64,000 nucleotides of DNA, from contig NC_092704.1 in the NCBI RefSeq assembly GCF_964275005.1, positions 5,786,048 to 5,850,047 on the forward strand, written 5' to 3'. The stretch comes from Diadema setosum (Eukaryota > Echinodermata > Echinoidea > Diadematoida > Diadematidae). Positions 10,603 to 21,985 of this stretch are shown here, piece after piece (position 1 is the stretch's first letter; every line of letters begins with the position of its first letter). Both the position numbers and the translations under genes were made by a program. The notes under the pieces are model-generated. The model was not told the origin of the DNA and did no database searches. It worked only from the letters and a program-made list of their open reading frames with translations.

Positions 10603-13600
10603 GTAAGTTCCCTTGCATCTATTCTTCTTGTGAGCTCAGTAAAGACGTAATGTTACCTGTTCATCAATTAATGGATTAAGTCATTCATTCATTCATTCAT
10701 TCATTCATTCATTCATTCATTCAGTCCTATTTGTTATTGGTTTTTCTTAAATTTTGTCTAATTTCTTCATTTATGTATTTCTGTAGTATCTATTCATCAC
10801 AGAGTAGTCCCCTTTTGATAAACTCCAAATATCTGGTGGAGTTCTCTGGATTATTTACATAGTGTGTAGTCTCTGTCTGAATTTCACCAAACTGCCTGTG
10901 TTAGGCATGGTAGTTCCCAAAGATTTATTTCATTCCCTTTTGTGACAGGCCCTTCATAAATACTGTTAAGCCAGCAACAGCCATTTTTGTACTGTAACAA
11001 TTCTCACTATGACTCAAAGGGATGAACTCCTATCTCTCTGAGACTCTTTCAATTTTATACTTTTCAACTACTGTAAAAGTGGACATTTTCGCGCGACTAA
11101 TTTTTCGCGCTAGGCCGGGTCAGAAGAGTTTCGCGTGTTTTTAATTCCGTGGAATCAAGACATCACGCTCAGGAACGTATGGCAAGCAAAAATATTCGTG
11201 TGTTTTTATTTTCGCGCTAGTTTCTGGTTGCGCGAAATGCGCGAAAATTTCAACACCGCAAAAATTTCCACTTTTACAGTATTGAAAAGAAATCATACAG
11301 CAAGAGCAATTCTAAGATTTTAGATTCCATTTTCTAAATTTTAAGTTCTAAGATTTTATTTATGCAAAAAAAAAAAAAAAAATGGTTCATTGATTGCAAT
11401 AGATGGCCTACTCTCTATGCTTGTCAAAAAGTAGAAGTTGAGTACGTTAAATATGATTTTTTCCAACTTCTTTATAGTCGAACAATGAGGTTGTCACACA
11501 TTTTGCTTTCTTTTTCAATGTCTTCAGGTATTTCTTGGAGATCCCCATAAATGCACATGCTCTGTCTTCCTGAGGGAAAAAGAACTATGTAAACACATCT
11601 GCTGGTAAGACTGATTTTTTTATTTTTTTTATTTTTTTTTATTAAGACATCAGGTTGACTGCAAGTCAAGCACATCGACCATAGGTCTTAAGTATTTTTC
11701 TTATGGTATTGGTAAGAAGTCTTGTCAGTGGAATTTTTGTTTGGTAACTTCCTAGTAATGTGATTCATTAACGAAATTATTTTTGAAAAATACATCTAAA
11801 AACTGGTAAGCTTTGAATATTTGAGGCATCATTTAACGACAAGTTATAGGTCTTCCAGTGCAGGTAATACAAAGCAATGGCATACATGTATTTTGAAAGG
11901 TCTCTGTTATGTGTGACTGAAAAAAAGTGTCAGAGTAATATGTAAGAATTGTGTGTCAAAAGGCATGTGTTCTGACTGGTTTTAACAAGAAATTGATGGT
12001 AGTTGGATAACTGTCTGTGCAAGTCTTCGTGTGCTGTATACAGTCATACTGAAGAATGATGAGTGTTATGTAAAGTTTTTCCATAATTTTTCTTTCGTGT
12101 GTGATAAATCCATGCATTGCTTCAGATCTTGTAGCATGTCGTGCTTGAGAACATACTTGTGATGGACAGCCTTGATCAGTAGCTATGCCCACTGACAACC
12201 GTCAATATGTTGCACTCTTTCAGGGTTCTCTTGAAGAAGTTTCGTGTGGACAGACACAATCCATGTAAGTCTAATTTCAGTATGCCTTTACTAAGTCCAT
12301 TTGGCTTGATTCCCAATAGTTGATTACTGTTAGTACCTGCCTTCCATGCCCATACAATGCAATGTCAGTGATGTAGAAGGAGGATCAAATATTGGTTTCA
12401 TTTGGAACCTGAAATATAAGAATCATTACACTGTCGACATTTCATGGTTTCATTAAAATGGTGTGTTAACATGTTTGAAGAGGATCCATGCTTTTGTTCA
12501 TGGTAGCTGTGTACTGGTATGTCTTGCACATTTCTTCTCTTATTCCCATTTCCTGATATTACTGTTGCCAGACACTTTTAAAACTGTTGAAAAATTATAA
12601 TGATTCTGACAATATTGACAATATGCTTCCTTTGACTGTTGACATAACTAGTGAATATCGTACAGCTGATGCTACTGGATGATTGAATTCTTTTGTGATG
12701 TATCATTTTGTGAGTTTTTGCGAGAACTCACAGTGAGAGCCCCACATAGCAAGTGTGTGCAAGATGTGCATAATGACAATGCCAGTTACTTTTCTCTGAT
12801 TCGGTGTGTATGCTTGCTGCCAATCAGTGTCGTTCCAGAAGGGGCTGGTGGAGCGCGAGATCAACGAAGTCCTGCGCGGCCTGGCCAAGCGGGAGGATCC
12901 GCGGAGGCGGGCGGCGGCCGAGCGGATCGCCAGGACCGCCGCCCGGCAGGGCAATGCCTACCAGCACAGCGACGGCAGGGAGATCCTGGAGCAAAGAGAG
13001 ATTACTGAGGAGGATGTCTGCCCGATTTGTCAGGATGAACTGCTTGGGAATAGGGAGCCTGTCACCTACTGTAGGTAAGGGACCTAGATTCCAAGGTGTA
13101 GTCCCCTCTCTCTATACCATGATTTAGTGTATATTTTGCATGTCTGCAAGCAAAGCATACTCCAAGGATGATCTCCTGTAGATGAGAATATGTTCATGGT
13201 TGAAGAATCATGTTTCCAAACATTGTTTATCAAATCAATTTTTTTTTTCCAAAGAGATGAAAAACTAATGCCATGTCACTCAAGCATATGCTCCCCTTTT
13301 GTACAGAGGAAATTGACTGGATTTTTTTTTTTTTTTTTAAATTTTAGTCTGAATAGATTCACTGGAAATCTTTAGTATTGTTCTCCCCCCCATCAAATTT
13401 TTTTTTTCCCAGTTTTATTATTTGGAGAAAAGGTCTGAATTACCTAGCTTTATGATATACATGTACCAGCTTATGAAAGGAAACTAATCTTCAGGGTTGC
13501 AAGAGGACATAGAAACTTGAATCCACCAAGCAAATGTGGCAATTCATAATGAAACACCTGAGATCAATTAATGGTGACTCTGTCTATTTCATTGTAAGGT

Positions 13601-16600
13601 ATGATGCATATGTATAATCACGGTGATGTTGTACAGCTGCCCATGTGTACTTACGCAATCTGAATTTGCACATTGATACATTTTTAACTGATTGAAGTTG
13701 AATGACTATGAAGGTTAGCATTTTCATTGCGATATTTTGATGTGTAAATAGTTTTGAAGATTGTGATTCTCCCACCACCCCAGCTGATAATGGGTATATG
13801 TCTAATTGAGTGAAGTCAAATGACTATGAAGTAAAGCAGTTTCATGGTACTTAGTATTTTGTTGTGTAAATGGTTTTGATGATCGTTTTTTATTTTCCTG
13901 CCCATAGGTCTTGTGCCATATCTAATGCAGAGTGTTTATTTGTAGACTGTCAATTGTATGATCTTGAATTTACCAGCAACATTTACAAACACCCATATTA
14001 TGCCAGAAATTTGCAGGATAAAAGTGAAAATGCATTAAATTATTGATTTGCTAAAATGTCAGCATTTTTTTTGTGTGTGTGTGTGTGTGAAAAATTGTAG
14101 GTTTGGCTGTGCAAAGAGCATCCACATCAAGTGCATGAAGGTGTGGGCCGACCACCAGAAGTCGACTGGCGAAACAGTGCTGAAGTGCCCCCTCTGTAGG
14201 GAGGACTTTGGTCAGATCGACATTCTGGAGGCCGAGTACCGAAATGCCTCGCTGCAGAAGACGCGGGCGGAGAGGGCCGACATCCACATGGGCATCGCAT
14301 GTGACGCGTGTAACCAGTCGCCGATATCAGGAAAATGCTACAAGTGAGTTCTTGCAATGGAACGGAATAGGCATGTTCCAAATTTCTTTGCAACAAGAAA
14401 AACTGTTTGCGTTTTTTATTGCAAATGTTTATGAACCCTGACGAAACCTAAAAGTCACTAGAATTCCCCAAATTTGCTAACATTCACCACTCACTGAATT
14501 ACCCCCTGAGCGTAGAGCTCATGCAGAGATTGTTGCCTTGGTACTGCTGCTTTAACTTCACTTATTGTTAGAAGTGGAAGAATCGTGTTAAAACTGGGGG
14601 GGGGGGGGCACTTTAAAGACTATGCTTGTAATATGTGGGTCCTTCGGAAAGAAAAAAAAAAGGATGAAAAGCTTATGACTAAGAAAAAACGTATGTTAAA
14701 CTTTGAAATTCCAGGAATTTTTTAGATTGCATCCAATCTTGAAGAAACTGCCAAAATTATGTGTGATACATGTTACTGTATGCATACAAGCCAACCCGAA
14801 GGGGGTGTGGAATTTCACTGTTAGTGAAATGAAATTGAGGGAAACTAAGCAGCAAGTGAATGCAGCATTTTCAATTTACTGAAGCCATAAAGATGTACAT
14901 TAAAAATCTTTTGTAAACACCCAAAGCCTTTTGATGTGATGAATAAATGGGGATAGGTAATGGGTACTGGATGAAAACTTGCATTTGATGAAAAGTTGCT
15001 GGTGCCCTGTGGTGATAACGTGTGCTTTTACCAGGAACAACTCTGTCCACGCATTCTTCAACTGCACAGTAAGGAATAACAAGTATTTACCATCTTGCAT
15101 TACAAAGTATGGCCTAACGAAAGAGACAAAGACAAAACAACAACTCTCAAACCTTAGACTTTATGCTCTTTTGAAATTAGGCTCATGTAAATATGAATTA
15201 TATGTATAGGTTGCCATAAAAATATTTTAGTAGACAATTCATATGTATACTGGTAAGTGATGCAATGTGTGTAATCGATACTTTTCCTGCCGCTGCTTCA
15301 GCATGTATCACTATGTGTGTTGTGCTCCTCCGTTTTCTCTTTACCTGCAGGTGCACAACGTGTCCCGACTACCACCTCTGCCAAAACTGCTTCAGTGGAA
15401 ATGCCCACATGCAGCACCCCTTCCAGTTCAGACAGGTATGTGATGGACACTGTGCACTTCACACTGTTCAGTCTTCATAAAAGTGATGCTGATAGTATGC
15501 AAGGCTTCATAGCCCCCATGGGGGGGGGGGGGGGGGGGGGGAAGGGGGGGGGGGCAGTGAGGCAAAATTGCTATGGCAACATAAAAATAAAACAAATAAT
15601 GAACAGATATGCAAGCAGGATGTCCACTGGTTGAGAGTAAAATTACATGCCACTTTTATCTTTTTTCTAGTGTGGGTTGATGTTGATGATTTTGACATTA
15701 TAGCGACAAACATTCAGATGCTGTGATAGGTTGAGTGATGTGTTTACATGCATAGACACATAACTGGAATGTGAATACACTTTTACCCATTTAGGATAGT
15801 ACTCTATGCAAATATTTTGTGATGTCCATAATTACATGATCACATTCCCTTGACCCGCTGAAGACTAGTCCCAAATATACTCGGGAAGGTGTCTTTGGGA
15901 AATGCGTGTTATTGCAAAATCAGCCAGTCCTCAGTGTGTTAAAGAAACAGATAATAGTCTGGAATTGTACTGGTAGTTTCTCAAAAGTACACTGAAGCTG
16001 AAATAGAGAACAGACTTTTCCCCAATGGTCTCAGCCCATGAGTGCTCCTACATTTAGAAAGTTTATGTGGATTTGTGGAAAATGCAGTTGTACATCCAGT
16101 ACAGTGCTCCCTCCTGTTAGAATTTGTTAATGAAATTTTCATTTTAAATCTCAGATATTTTTTTTTCTATCATTTCTTCATGCTTTCCAGAAATCCAGCC
16201 AAAGATGGCGCCCTGCACAACGAGGGTCCGGGGGCGCCTTGCCGTCGGCCGTCATGTCAGACCTGCAGAACCGAGAGATCACGGATGAGGACTATGACAC
16301 CTTGCTCCAGCTTGACAGGTGAGGGCAGCAACACTGTGTCCATTCCATCTCCTCCTTTTCTTTGTGCTGCTTTTTAACCCTTTCTGTCTCAGGGACTTCA
16401 GACAGTGTATACAATACTATGGGGTTTCCTGTGCCAGTTGGCACTCACAGCACACAAAGTGTTAGAAAGAAATTCCACGTCATTCCCAATTTGACCTTTA
16501 TGAATAGTGTGCAATGCAAACAAACAGAATGATGAAAGTTTCAGTAAAGTTGGACCAAAGATATCAGTTACAAAATATGAGGGTTTAGCATGTGGTAGCA

Positions 16601-19600
16601 ATATTATGATTTAGTGGCAGCCACATCATGTTAATTAGATGAGATAATGATGTCATGGCCTTAATAAGCCTCACATTACTGTCAAACCAGAAACACTTAT
16701 AGGGTGAAACTTTTGTGAATAGGAGCTGACGGCATTTTTGTGCCATGAAACTTTTTCAACTTGGCGACTGGCATTCGATACATTATGTATAGACAAAAAC
16801 TTTTGTGCGCATTCTATTTTCGTGAAACTTGGCTACTTGTAAAATTTGCGGAAATTTCCTTCATGCGAAAATTTTTGGTGTTACAGTATATGCCAGTTAC
16901 CATGAAACCTGAAAGTTACTGTTATTGATATCCTCAAATTTTGATTTGCTGTTAATTCAAATCCTCCAGCCAAGCAGCCAACCAGGTGGGTACGGTGCCG
17001 GAGCACATCGTCAAGTCATTCCCTGTGGAGACGGTCAGAGATGGAAGTGGGCTCCTCTCGTTGGGCACTCAGTGTCGGGTGTGTCTTCGCTCCTACACCG
17101 TCGGTCAGCTGGTCAGGAAGTTGCCCTGCAGACACAAGGTAGCACTCTCATAGAGGTCAAAGAAAATGACGATGGGATTGTTTTGTTGCACTTGACCGTT
17201 TTGTGGGCAAAGCTGCCCTTTAATTATTGCTCATAGACGTAATTGATGTGAGCAAATCCCAGATTTTTAGTAATGTGGATGACAGCTAATCTCACTTAAT
17301 GGACTTCATTCTCACAGAGACTCCAACCCCAAGCACCTTCTGATCTGGAGATTCTCCCGCCCGAAACCCCTAGCAAACGGGAGACTCCAAGTTGATGTGT
17401 GCGAAGCACGTGTATAGGGTTCTAGATGTTCTCTGGTGCTATCTAAGGCTTATTTTTTTCAACATACGATAGCAATAAGTAAGAAATGCTTTCCACCGGG
17501 AGACACAGAGCCAGGGCGGGAGAAATCAAATCTCCAGCGGGAGAACGGGAGATTTTGCAAAAATGGGTTTTCGGCGGGAGATCTCCCGTCGAAAACGGGA
17601 GAGTTGGAGTCTCTGTTCTCATGTCTGTTGCAGAAAGTAAATAGTGAGGCTAATGGGTAGTACACAGTCCATGCATCAATTTTGTGCTACTGATTGGATA
17701 CACAGATGTACCATATACGTAGAAATTTTGTGCTAGGTTGGGTAAGATGAATTTCAGGTCATTCATTGCTTTTGAATGTTATTAAGAATATTGTTTTAAT
17801 TGAGCAGTTTTTGACAAGATCCAGTAAATGGAATGTCACCACACATACAAACTTGAGTTGAATCAAAAGTGTACATATCTGCAAGATCCTGCAAATATGT
17901 TACACATCATAAGTTTATATCTGATTTCCCCCTTTACCTGTAACAAATCAGTTCCATGCAAGCTGCATAGACCAGTGGCTGCTCCACGAACACCCGACCT
18001 GCCCCGTGGACGGGACAGTCGTATGGAACCCTGTCACGGGAGCTGTGAATGGACACCGACCGGCCAAAAAGAAGCCGAAGACTCAGAACGATCGTCAGGG
18101 CGGGCCCGGCGAGTCCCAGCCAGTTCTGGAGATACCGGGGTTGGGCGTGGTGAAGCTGGCCGGGAGAGATCAGGGGAGCAGGAGAGCTCGACCGGGGACA
18201 TTGGGAGGGGGTCACCTAGCAGACAGGGGTCCTGATGCCACTGGGGAGGCCATGGGCTTGGGGGCAGGCTTCCAGCTGACAGGGTCTGGCATCTTATCTA
18301 GAGCCATCTCACATCCAAGGTACGTAGAGGAAACATCTTCATCCATATTGTCCAATGATTTTTAGCTCAAATTAAATAGAGTAAAACAGAGTGTGCATCA
18401 ATATAGGGTCCCAATGTAGACTAATGGGTATTGATATAAGATTTGATATGATTTGTGTGCTGCATGTCCTTCCAACTGTAGTGAATCAGCATTTTCAATA
18501 TTTCAGTGTTAATTGCAATGCACTTTAAATTGGAATCATATCTGGAACTGCTCATTTCAACAAAGGAATTTGAGGGATTACACTTAATAAATCATTGTTA
18601 AATCAGAAAGGATATCTGTGAACACAAATGAGGACTACCAGGAACTTTGCCATAGAAAACAGTTTACATGCTGTTTCTTGCCATACATCTCAAATATGAT
18701 TTTTGGAGTAAATGATGAGATAAAAATGAGATGGCAAATGTATTTGGACTGCAATTATTTCATCTTATCGATCATATCATATACTCTGTATGGTTCATTT
18801 AAAATTTACCAGTCCCAGCCAACAAAGACGAGGTGGAAACTCTCAGGGTTCTTCAAGGAGAGACGAGAGAAGACGACAAAGTGGGATGTCCGTTGAACCA
18901 TCAAGCATCCCAAATCTTGGCTCGAATCGGAGAGTGCCTCCACATGAAGATCTCATCAACCACATCGCGAATGCAAATGCAGTGGACTACAACGTATCAG
19001 AAATGGAGAATGTATCGAATAGAGGGGCGCTGGACCGCCTGCAAATTGGCAATGCCAGTGAGAGCACCAGTCACAAGCCGCCGTCAGGCAGCGGTGGGAG
19101 TATGATTGGGCATAGACCCCCCGTACCCCCAACCGCCACAGAGAGAACTAGAACTCATGTCGCTTCCATTCCCCTTCCCCGCGAGGAGGCTATGACCCCC
19201 ATCGGACTGCACCATCACAGCAGCAGCAGTGCACCCAGCGGTCTGTCGGGTCGGAACGCTCCATCGGAGAATGGGGGTGCTTCTCCCAGCAGCGTGAGGG
19301 AGAGGGGCAGAGTGGCCAGGAGACCAGCTGCGGGTGGTAGGCGGACACGGAGCTCCAGCACTGGTAGAGCTCGGTCTGGGTCCAGAGACAGACTCCAGCA
19401 GGGCTCAGCAGGGAGCAAACTAGAGGTAAGGCTCTGAGCTGATGATGCTGGTATTCTCGGCTCTCTCCTTCATGTTGGTTTGTCTCAGTCATTGGGGGAA
19501 GTATTGTACAGTACAAAGTCTTCACTCAAGTCATACTCTTGAAGATCCATTTGAACAAGGAAGTACATCCAACCTCTATTTGAGAAGCCTCACATCATCA

Positions 19601-20360
19601 TGTGTGCTTTTCTGATTGTTTTATAATCATGAAATATGTTACGTGGTCACTGTATACTTTTTTAACATTGATTACCATTCATAGCAAGCCACTTTATGGA
19701 GGGAATTTGGGAGTTTGCAAAAACACCTGATTAGAAAATTGATATAAAATGAGCTTTCAGTTGCATGTCACTTGGTGATGTTCTGCAACTGATTAGCTGC
19801 AAGAACTCAAAGGAACACAGATAATGTCTTCCAGTAGCTTCTCTTATCTTTAATACTTCATATTTTTAAAGCTGTAGGAGGTTTTCAAACAGCTAATACC
19901 TTCCTAGGGAGACTCGCAAGCAAGATAATGTCGAAAATTATTATGCACAACTAAATGTGTACGTCATTAGAGGTGAAGACTCCCAATATTTCTTGCTGAT
20001 TTCAAGATATTAAATTCAGTGCATTTATAGTTGAATAAATCTATGGTCACAATTTGACTCCTACTTTTGTCCTAAAATGTTGAGTGTCATCTCCCCTCCC
20101 TATGTCAGGCCTTGGAAACACTCTTCCTTGGTTCTCCTAGTGGTCAGCTTCTTGGCACCAGCAAGCCTCCTAGCAGCCAGCTGTCATCGTCCACCACCTC
20201 TGGCCATCACCCAAGGTCAAAGGTTAAAACCAGACCATCTCGAACCCCTCCAACGACAAGCGCAGACTCGGAGTCGGCGGCAATGGCAGATCTAGCTCTG
20301 GCGGGAAATGCCCTCTATAGCCTGCATTTATCAGGTCTTGGTGATGATGAGTTTAGGTAG
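10450..20360 (+). CDS. ZSWIM2: E3 ubiquitin-protein ligase ZSWIM2 (11 coding exons, 791 aa)
   Basis: Joining 10450-10602, 11528-11604, 12224-12264, 12828-13074, 14101-14343, 15351-15435, 16191-16318, 16970-17138, 17952-18319, 18813-19425 and 20109-20360 gives 2376 nt in one frame, with GT/AG at every intron. Domains in order: a conserved N-terminal motif with SWHQDEA and GPTGFLL (residues about 18-43); SWIM zinc finger CxC...CxH with C60, C62, C72, H74; RING 1 with C155/C158, C172/C176, H181/C184, C202/C205; ZZ finger about 240-276; RING 2 with C360/C363, C378/H380, H383/C386, C398. The tail from about residue 430 is rich in Ser, Arg and Gly and looks disordered. Order and spacing match vertebrate ZSWIM2. 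In mammals this is a testis-enriched E3 that ubiquitinates itself and regulates death-receptor apoptosis; that role is family knowledge, not shown here. The start at 10450 is the first ATG after an in-frame TGA at 10387. Confidence 0.93.
10681..10722. repeat. (TCAT)n microsatellite
   Basis: About ten perfect tetranucleotide units in ZSWIM2 intron 1. Confidence 0.95.
11071..11279. mobile_element. CTGTAAAAGTGG MITE, TA-flanked (family C)
   Basis: The left terminus CTGTAAAAGTGGA is mirrored by TCCACTTTTACAG at the right. Each end abuts TA (11069-11070 and 11280-11281), the target duplication expected of Tc1/mariner-type insertion. The interior has repeated TTTCGCGC motifs. Degenerate relatives lie at 9611, 16695, 25275, 26924, 28627, 60067 and 61425. 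Confidence 0.8.
11528..11604 (+). CDS. ZSWIM2: ZSWIM2 coding exon 2 (SWIM zinc finger, residues 52-77)
   Basis: It encodes VFLGDPHKCTC and ELCKHIC, the CxCxnCxH ligands of the SWIM finger. The exon is flanked by TTCAG and GTAAGA, and the Trp77 codon is split across the junction. Confidence 0.92.
11605..12223 (+). other. ZSWIM2 intron 2
   Basis: T-rich near its 5' end; no repeat or gene seen inside. Confidence 0.7.
12224..12264 (+). CDS. ZSWIM2: ZSWIM2 coding exon 3 (residues 77-91)
   Basis: A 41-nt exon reading VLLKKFRVDRHNP, matching the segment after the SWIM finger in vertebrate ZSWIM2. The acceptor is TTTCAG and the donor GTAAGT. It is small enough to be missed by gene finders. Confidence 0.88.
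12265..12827 (+). other. ZSWIM2 intron 3
   Basis: I see no repeat with ends and no other gene. Confidence 0.7.
12828..13074 (+). CDS. ZSWIM2: ZSWIM2 coding exon 4 (residues 91-173, start of RING 1)
   Basis: It begins with SFQKGLVEREI, has an Arg/Ala-rich linker, and ends in EEDVCPICQDELL, the first metal ligands of RING 1. The exon is GC-rich compared with its introns. The Arg173 codon is split at the GTAAGG donor. Confidence 0.92.
13075..14100 (+). other. ZSWIM2 intron 4
   Basis: Homopolymer T tracts and a (GT)n run at about 14071-14088 just before the acceptor. A diverged direct duplication is visible around 13685-13760 and 13810-13885 (shared AATGACTATGAAG). No gene. Confidence 0.7.
14101..14343 (+). 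CDS. ZSWIM2: ZSWIM2 coding exon 5 (RING 1 and start of ZZ, residues 173-254)
   Basis: It encodes FGCAKSIHIKCMKVW and KCPLC, completing RING 1, then the first ZZ ligands in ACDACN and GKCYK. The acceptor is TTGTAG and the donor GTGAGT. Confidence 0.93.
14344..15350 (+). other. ZSWIM2 intron 5
   Basis: A poly-G run lies at about 14597-14608; no other feature recognised. Confidence 0.7.
15351..15435 (+). CDS. ZSWIM2: ZSWIM2 coding exon 6 (ZZ finger, residues 254-282)
   Basis: It encodes CTTCPDYHLCQNCF and AHMQHPFQFRQ, the body of the ZZ zinc finger. The exon ends in phase 0 at GTATGT. Confidence 0.92.
15521..15554. repeat. Poly-G tract
   Basis: A nearly pure G run of more than 30 bases broken by two A residues. 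It is capable of unusual structure and its length may be mis-assembled. Confidence 0.9.
15851..15942. mobile_element. Short MITE (about 90 bp), family B copy 2
   Basis: It is diverged but recognisable by TATACTCGGGAAGGTGTCT, GGGAAATGCGTGTT and the outer TGACCCGCTGA/TCAGTGTGTTAA ends. Confidence 0.65.
16191..16318 (+). CDS. ZSWIM2: ZSWIM2 coding exon 7 (residues 283-325)
   Basis: It begins KSSQRWRP, equivalent to the NQKWR segment of the vertebrate protein, and ends NREITDEDYDTLLQLD. It is the linker between the ZZ finger and RING 2. The donor is GTGAGG. Confidence 0.88.
16319..16969 (+). other. ZSWIM2 intron 7
   Basis: A degenerate family C MITE occupies about 16695-16888; nothing else recognised. 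Confidence 0.65.
16695..16888. mobile_element. Degenerate family C MITE
   Basis: The tract contains GGTGAAACTTTTGTGAA, TTTCGTGAAACTTGG and an outer TTACAGTA, the same order as at 25275-25468 and 61425-61612. Confidence 0.5.
16970..17138 (+). CDS. ZSWIM2: ZSWIM2 coding exon 8 (RING 2, first half; residues 325-381)
   Basis: It encodes PEHIVKSFPVE followed by QCRVCLRSYTVGQ and KLPCRHK, the first half of the second RING. It ends in phase 0. Confidence 0.93.
17139..17951 (+). other. ZSWIM2 intron 8
   Basis: A foldback element lies at about 17318-17620; the rest is unremarkable. Confidence 0.7.
17318..17620. mobile_element. Foldback/MITE-like element
   Basis: The ends are AGAGACTCCAAC and GTTGGAGTCTCT in inverted orientation. 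Several CGGGAGA/TCTCCCG pairs inside let the interior fold further. Confidence 0.65.
17952..18319 (+). CDS. ZSWIM2: ZSWIM2 coding exon 9 (RING 2, second half; residues 382-504)
   Basis: It encodes FHASCIDQWLL and PTCPVDGTVVWNP, finishing RING 2, then a conserved EIPGLGVVKL block seen in vertebrate ZSWIM2 as an IPGTGLVL-like motif. The donor is GTACGT. Confidence 0.93.
18320..18812 (+). other. ZSWIM2 intron 9
   Basis: AT-rich; nothing recognised. Confidence 0.7.
18813..19425 (+). CDS. ZSWIM2: ZSWIM2 coding exon 10 (disordered tail; residues 504-708)
   Basis: The frame is open over 205 codons and is rich in Ser, Arg, Gly, Pro and Asn. RRDERRRQSG and ARSGSRDRLQQG are examples. No globular domain is visible. 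The acceptor is TTACCAG and the donor GTAAGG; the alternative in-frame read-through would stop within four codons. Confidence 0.82.
19426..20108 (+). other. ZSWIM2 intron 10
   Basis: No repeat or gene recognised. Confidence 0.7.
20109..20360 (+). CDS. ZSWIM2: ZSWIM2 coding exon 11 (residues 709-791, stop)
   Basis: It reads ALETLFLGSPSGQLLG and ends with LYSLHLSGLGDDEFR before TAG at 20358-20360. The phase agrees with exon 10. Its Ser/Pro/Thr-rich composition continues that of exon 10. Confidence 0.82.
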   Translation, partial: ALETLFLGSPSGQLLGTSKPPSSQLSSSTTSGHHPRSKVKTRPSRTPPTTSADSESAAMADLALAGNALYSLHLSGLGDDEFR

Positions 20361-21418
20361 TCTGCCGTCTTCCAGACCCTTTGCTGCCAACCCATACCAT
20401 CAGGCGCTTGCATGCCTATGAACACAGGCAGCCGTCCCCAAGTCAGAGTTGTGCAAATCGAGAACCCTTATCATTTGGCAATCCTTACACAATCTAAATG
20501 TGTCATCTCTTATTTTTCATCTCTTTTTTTTTTCTGGAAAAGAGAAATATATCAATTTGTGCAAAAGTGTAATCTTTGTGTGAGTAGTAACTCTTGGATT
20601 GGAAGCTACTTACAGTATCTCACAATGTTTAACATGACTTGTTAAGTATGAACCAGATATGAACCGCGAAGCTGAAGGTGACAGAAATATCGAAATTAGT
20701 CAGGAGTCCTGTGACTTTTTGGCCTTACTTCTGCAGAGTTGTGCAAACGAAGATCAATACGCTGTACCTTTGTTTTCATCGCAAGTGTAGTCCCCGATCC
20801 TGTATTTCATGTTGTAATACATTGTACCACTATAGGAATAACTGGAAGTGCTCCTTGGCAAGGCACATTGGTGATGAAGATTTCCTTCCCATCATCCCTT
20901 CTCGTGGTCATAGGAAGGTTAAAACATTGAGACCTTACATCAGCTTAAATGGCTGGGTTTATGCAAGATTGGTGAGAAAAAAAAAAGTACTGTGACGTTC
21001 ATTCCCAAAAGACACAAAAAGTATTGAAAATCTGATATCCGTCCAATTTTGCTGCAATTGAAAAATTTGTACAGGAGTTTTGATTGATTTCATAAGTTTT
21101 GTGTAAATTGAAAGGGTTTTTACCTGCATTAAAATGTTTACAAGACAACCAAAGCTGACACCATGTGCTCTATTGCCTCCATTTTGTAGATGGTATTACC
21201 TTGAATCATACATGGTGTGTGTTTTACATGCAAAAAGCATGTCATGGACTGGAGCATGTGTATAAATCTGTGGCACAGCTGGTTCCCATGGATAACAGGC
21301 TAGAGTGGTTGATAGAACATTAATCAGGATGTTCACTAAGCACCCGTATTCTTTACCCACTTTCTGAGTCACATATGTTTCACACTTTCTTGAAAGACGT
21401 CTTAAACAGTCGTCATGT

Positions 21419-21575
21419 TAAGGCCACTGCACACTATACAACTTTCGGTCGCACAACTGACAGATGTTGGATCTGAAATAAATAAGCGTATTTATTCTGA
21501 GGCTATTGTGATTTATTTCAGATCCAAAGTTGGTTAGTCGTGTGACCAAAAGTCGCAGAGTGTGCAGTGGCCTTC
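21419..21575. mobile_element. Foldback/MITE-like element in ZSWIM2 3' UTR
   Basis: The left end TTAAGGCCACTGCACACT is mirrored by AGTGTGCAGTGGCCTT at the right. A second inner pair, GGATCTGAAATAAAT and ATTTATTTCAGATCC, extends the hairpin. Confidence 0.8.
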
Positions 21576-21966
21576 AGACACACATTGAGGCTATTATAAT
21601 TTCTTCAAGAAATAGAAATATTATGATGAAAGTGGAAACAATTTTAGCATGGTTTTTGCTCATGTGACCGAGACTGCTATTGTGAAAATATTCTATTTCT
21701 GACATAATACTTAAATGACTCTCAGACATTTATACCAATTACCATCTGATCTTTGCTTACTAGTATTCATCAGATTTTACTCAAGTCTATGCCTTGATTT
21801 CACCAATTTCACGCAAGACAACTTTAAAAAAAAAGTAAATATCCCTTTCATCTTGATATGCCGTCCCGTGTGTGTGTGTGTGTGTGGTGTGGCATGTTCA
21901 CGCCCATGTATGCGTGTGCATGTTGTGATATTGCTGACTTTGATATGTCTTTCATGTAAAGACCTC

Positions 21967-21972
21967 AATAAA
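21967..21972 (+). terminator. Candidate ZSWIM2 poly(A) signal
   Basis: AATAAA on the plus strand about 1.6 kb beyond the stop codon. Confidence 0.45.
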
Positions 21973-21985
21973 CATTCCAACTACA

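Larger units (their letters stand above)
10603..11527 (+). other. ZSWIM2 intron 1
   Basis: It contains a pure (TCAT)n microsatellite at 10681-10722 and a TA-flanked MITE at 11071-11279. Otherwise nothing recognisable. Confidence 0.8.
15436..16190 (+). other. ZSWIM2 intron 6
   Basis: It contains a G-rich homopolymer at 15521-15554 and a 90-bp MITE at 15851-15942. Confidence 0.75.
20361..21985 (+). other. ZSWIM2: ZSWIM2 3' UTR (probable)
   Basis: AT-rich non-coding DNA with a MITE at 21419-21575 and a (TG)n run at about 21870-21887. The AATAAA at 21967-21972 is a plausible poly(A) signal; an earlier AATAAA lies inside the MITE. Confidence 0.5.
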
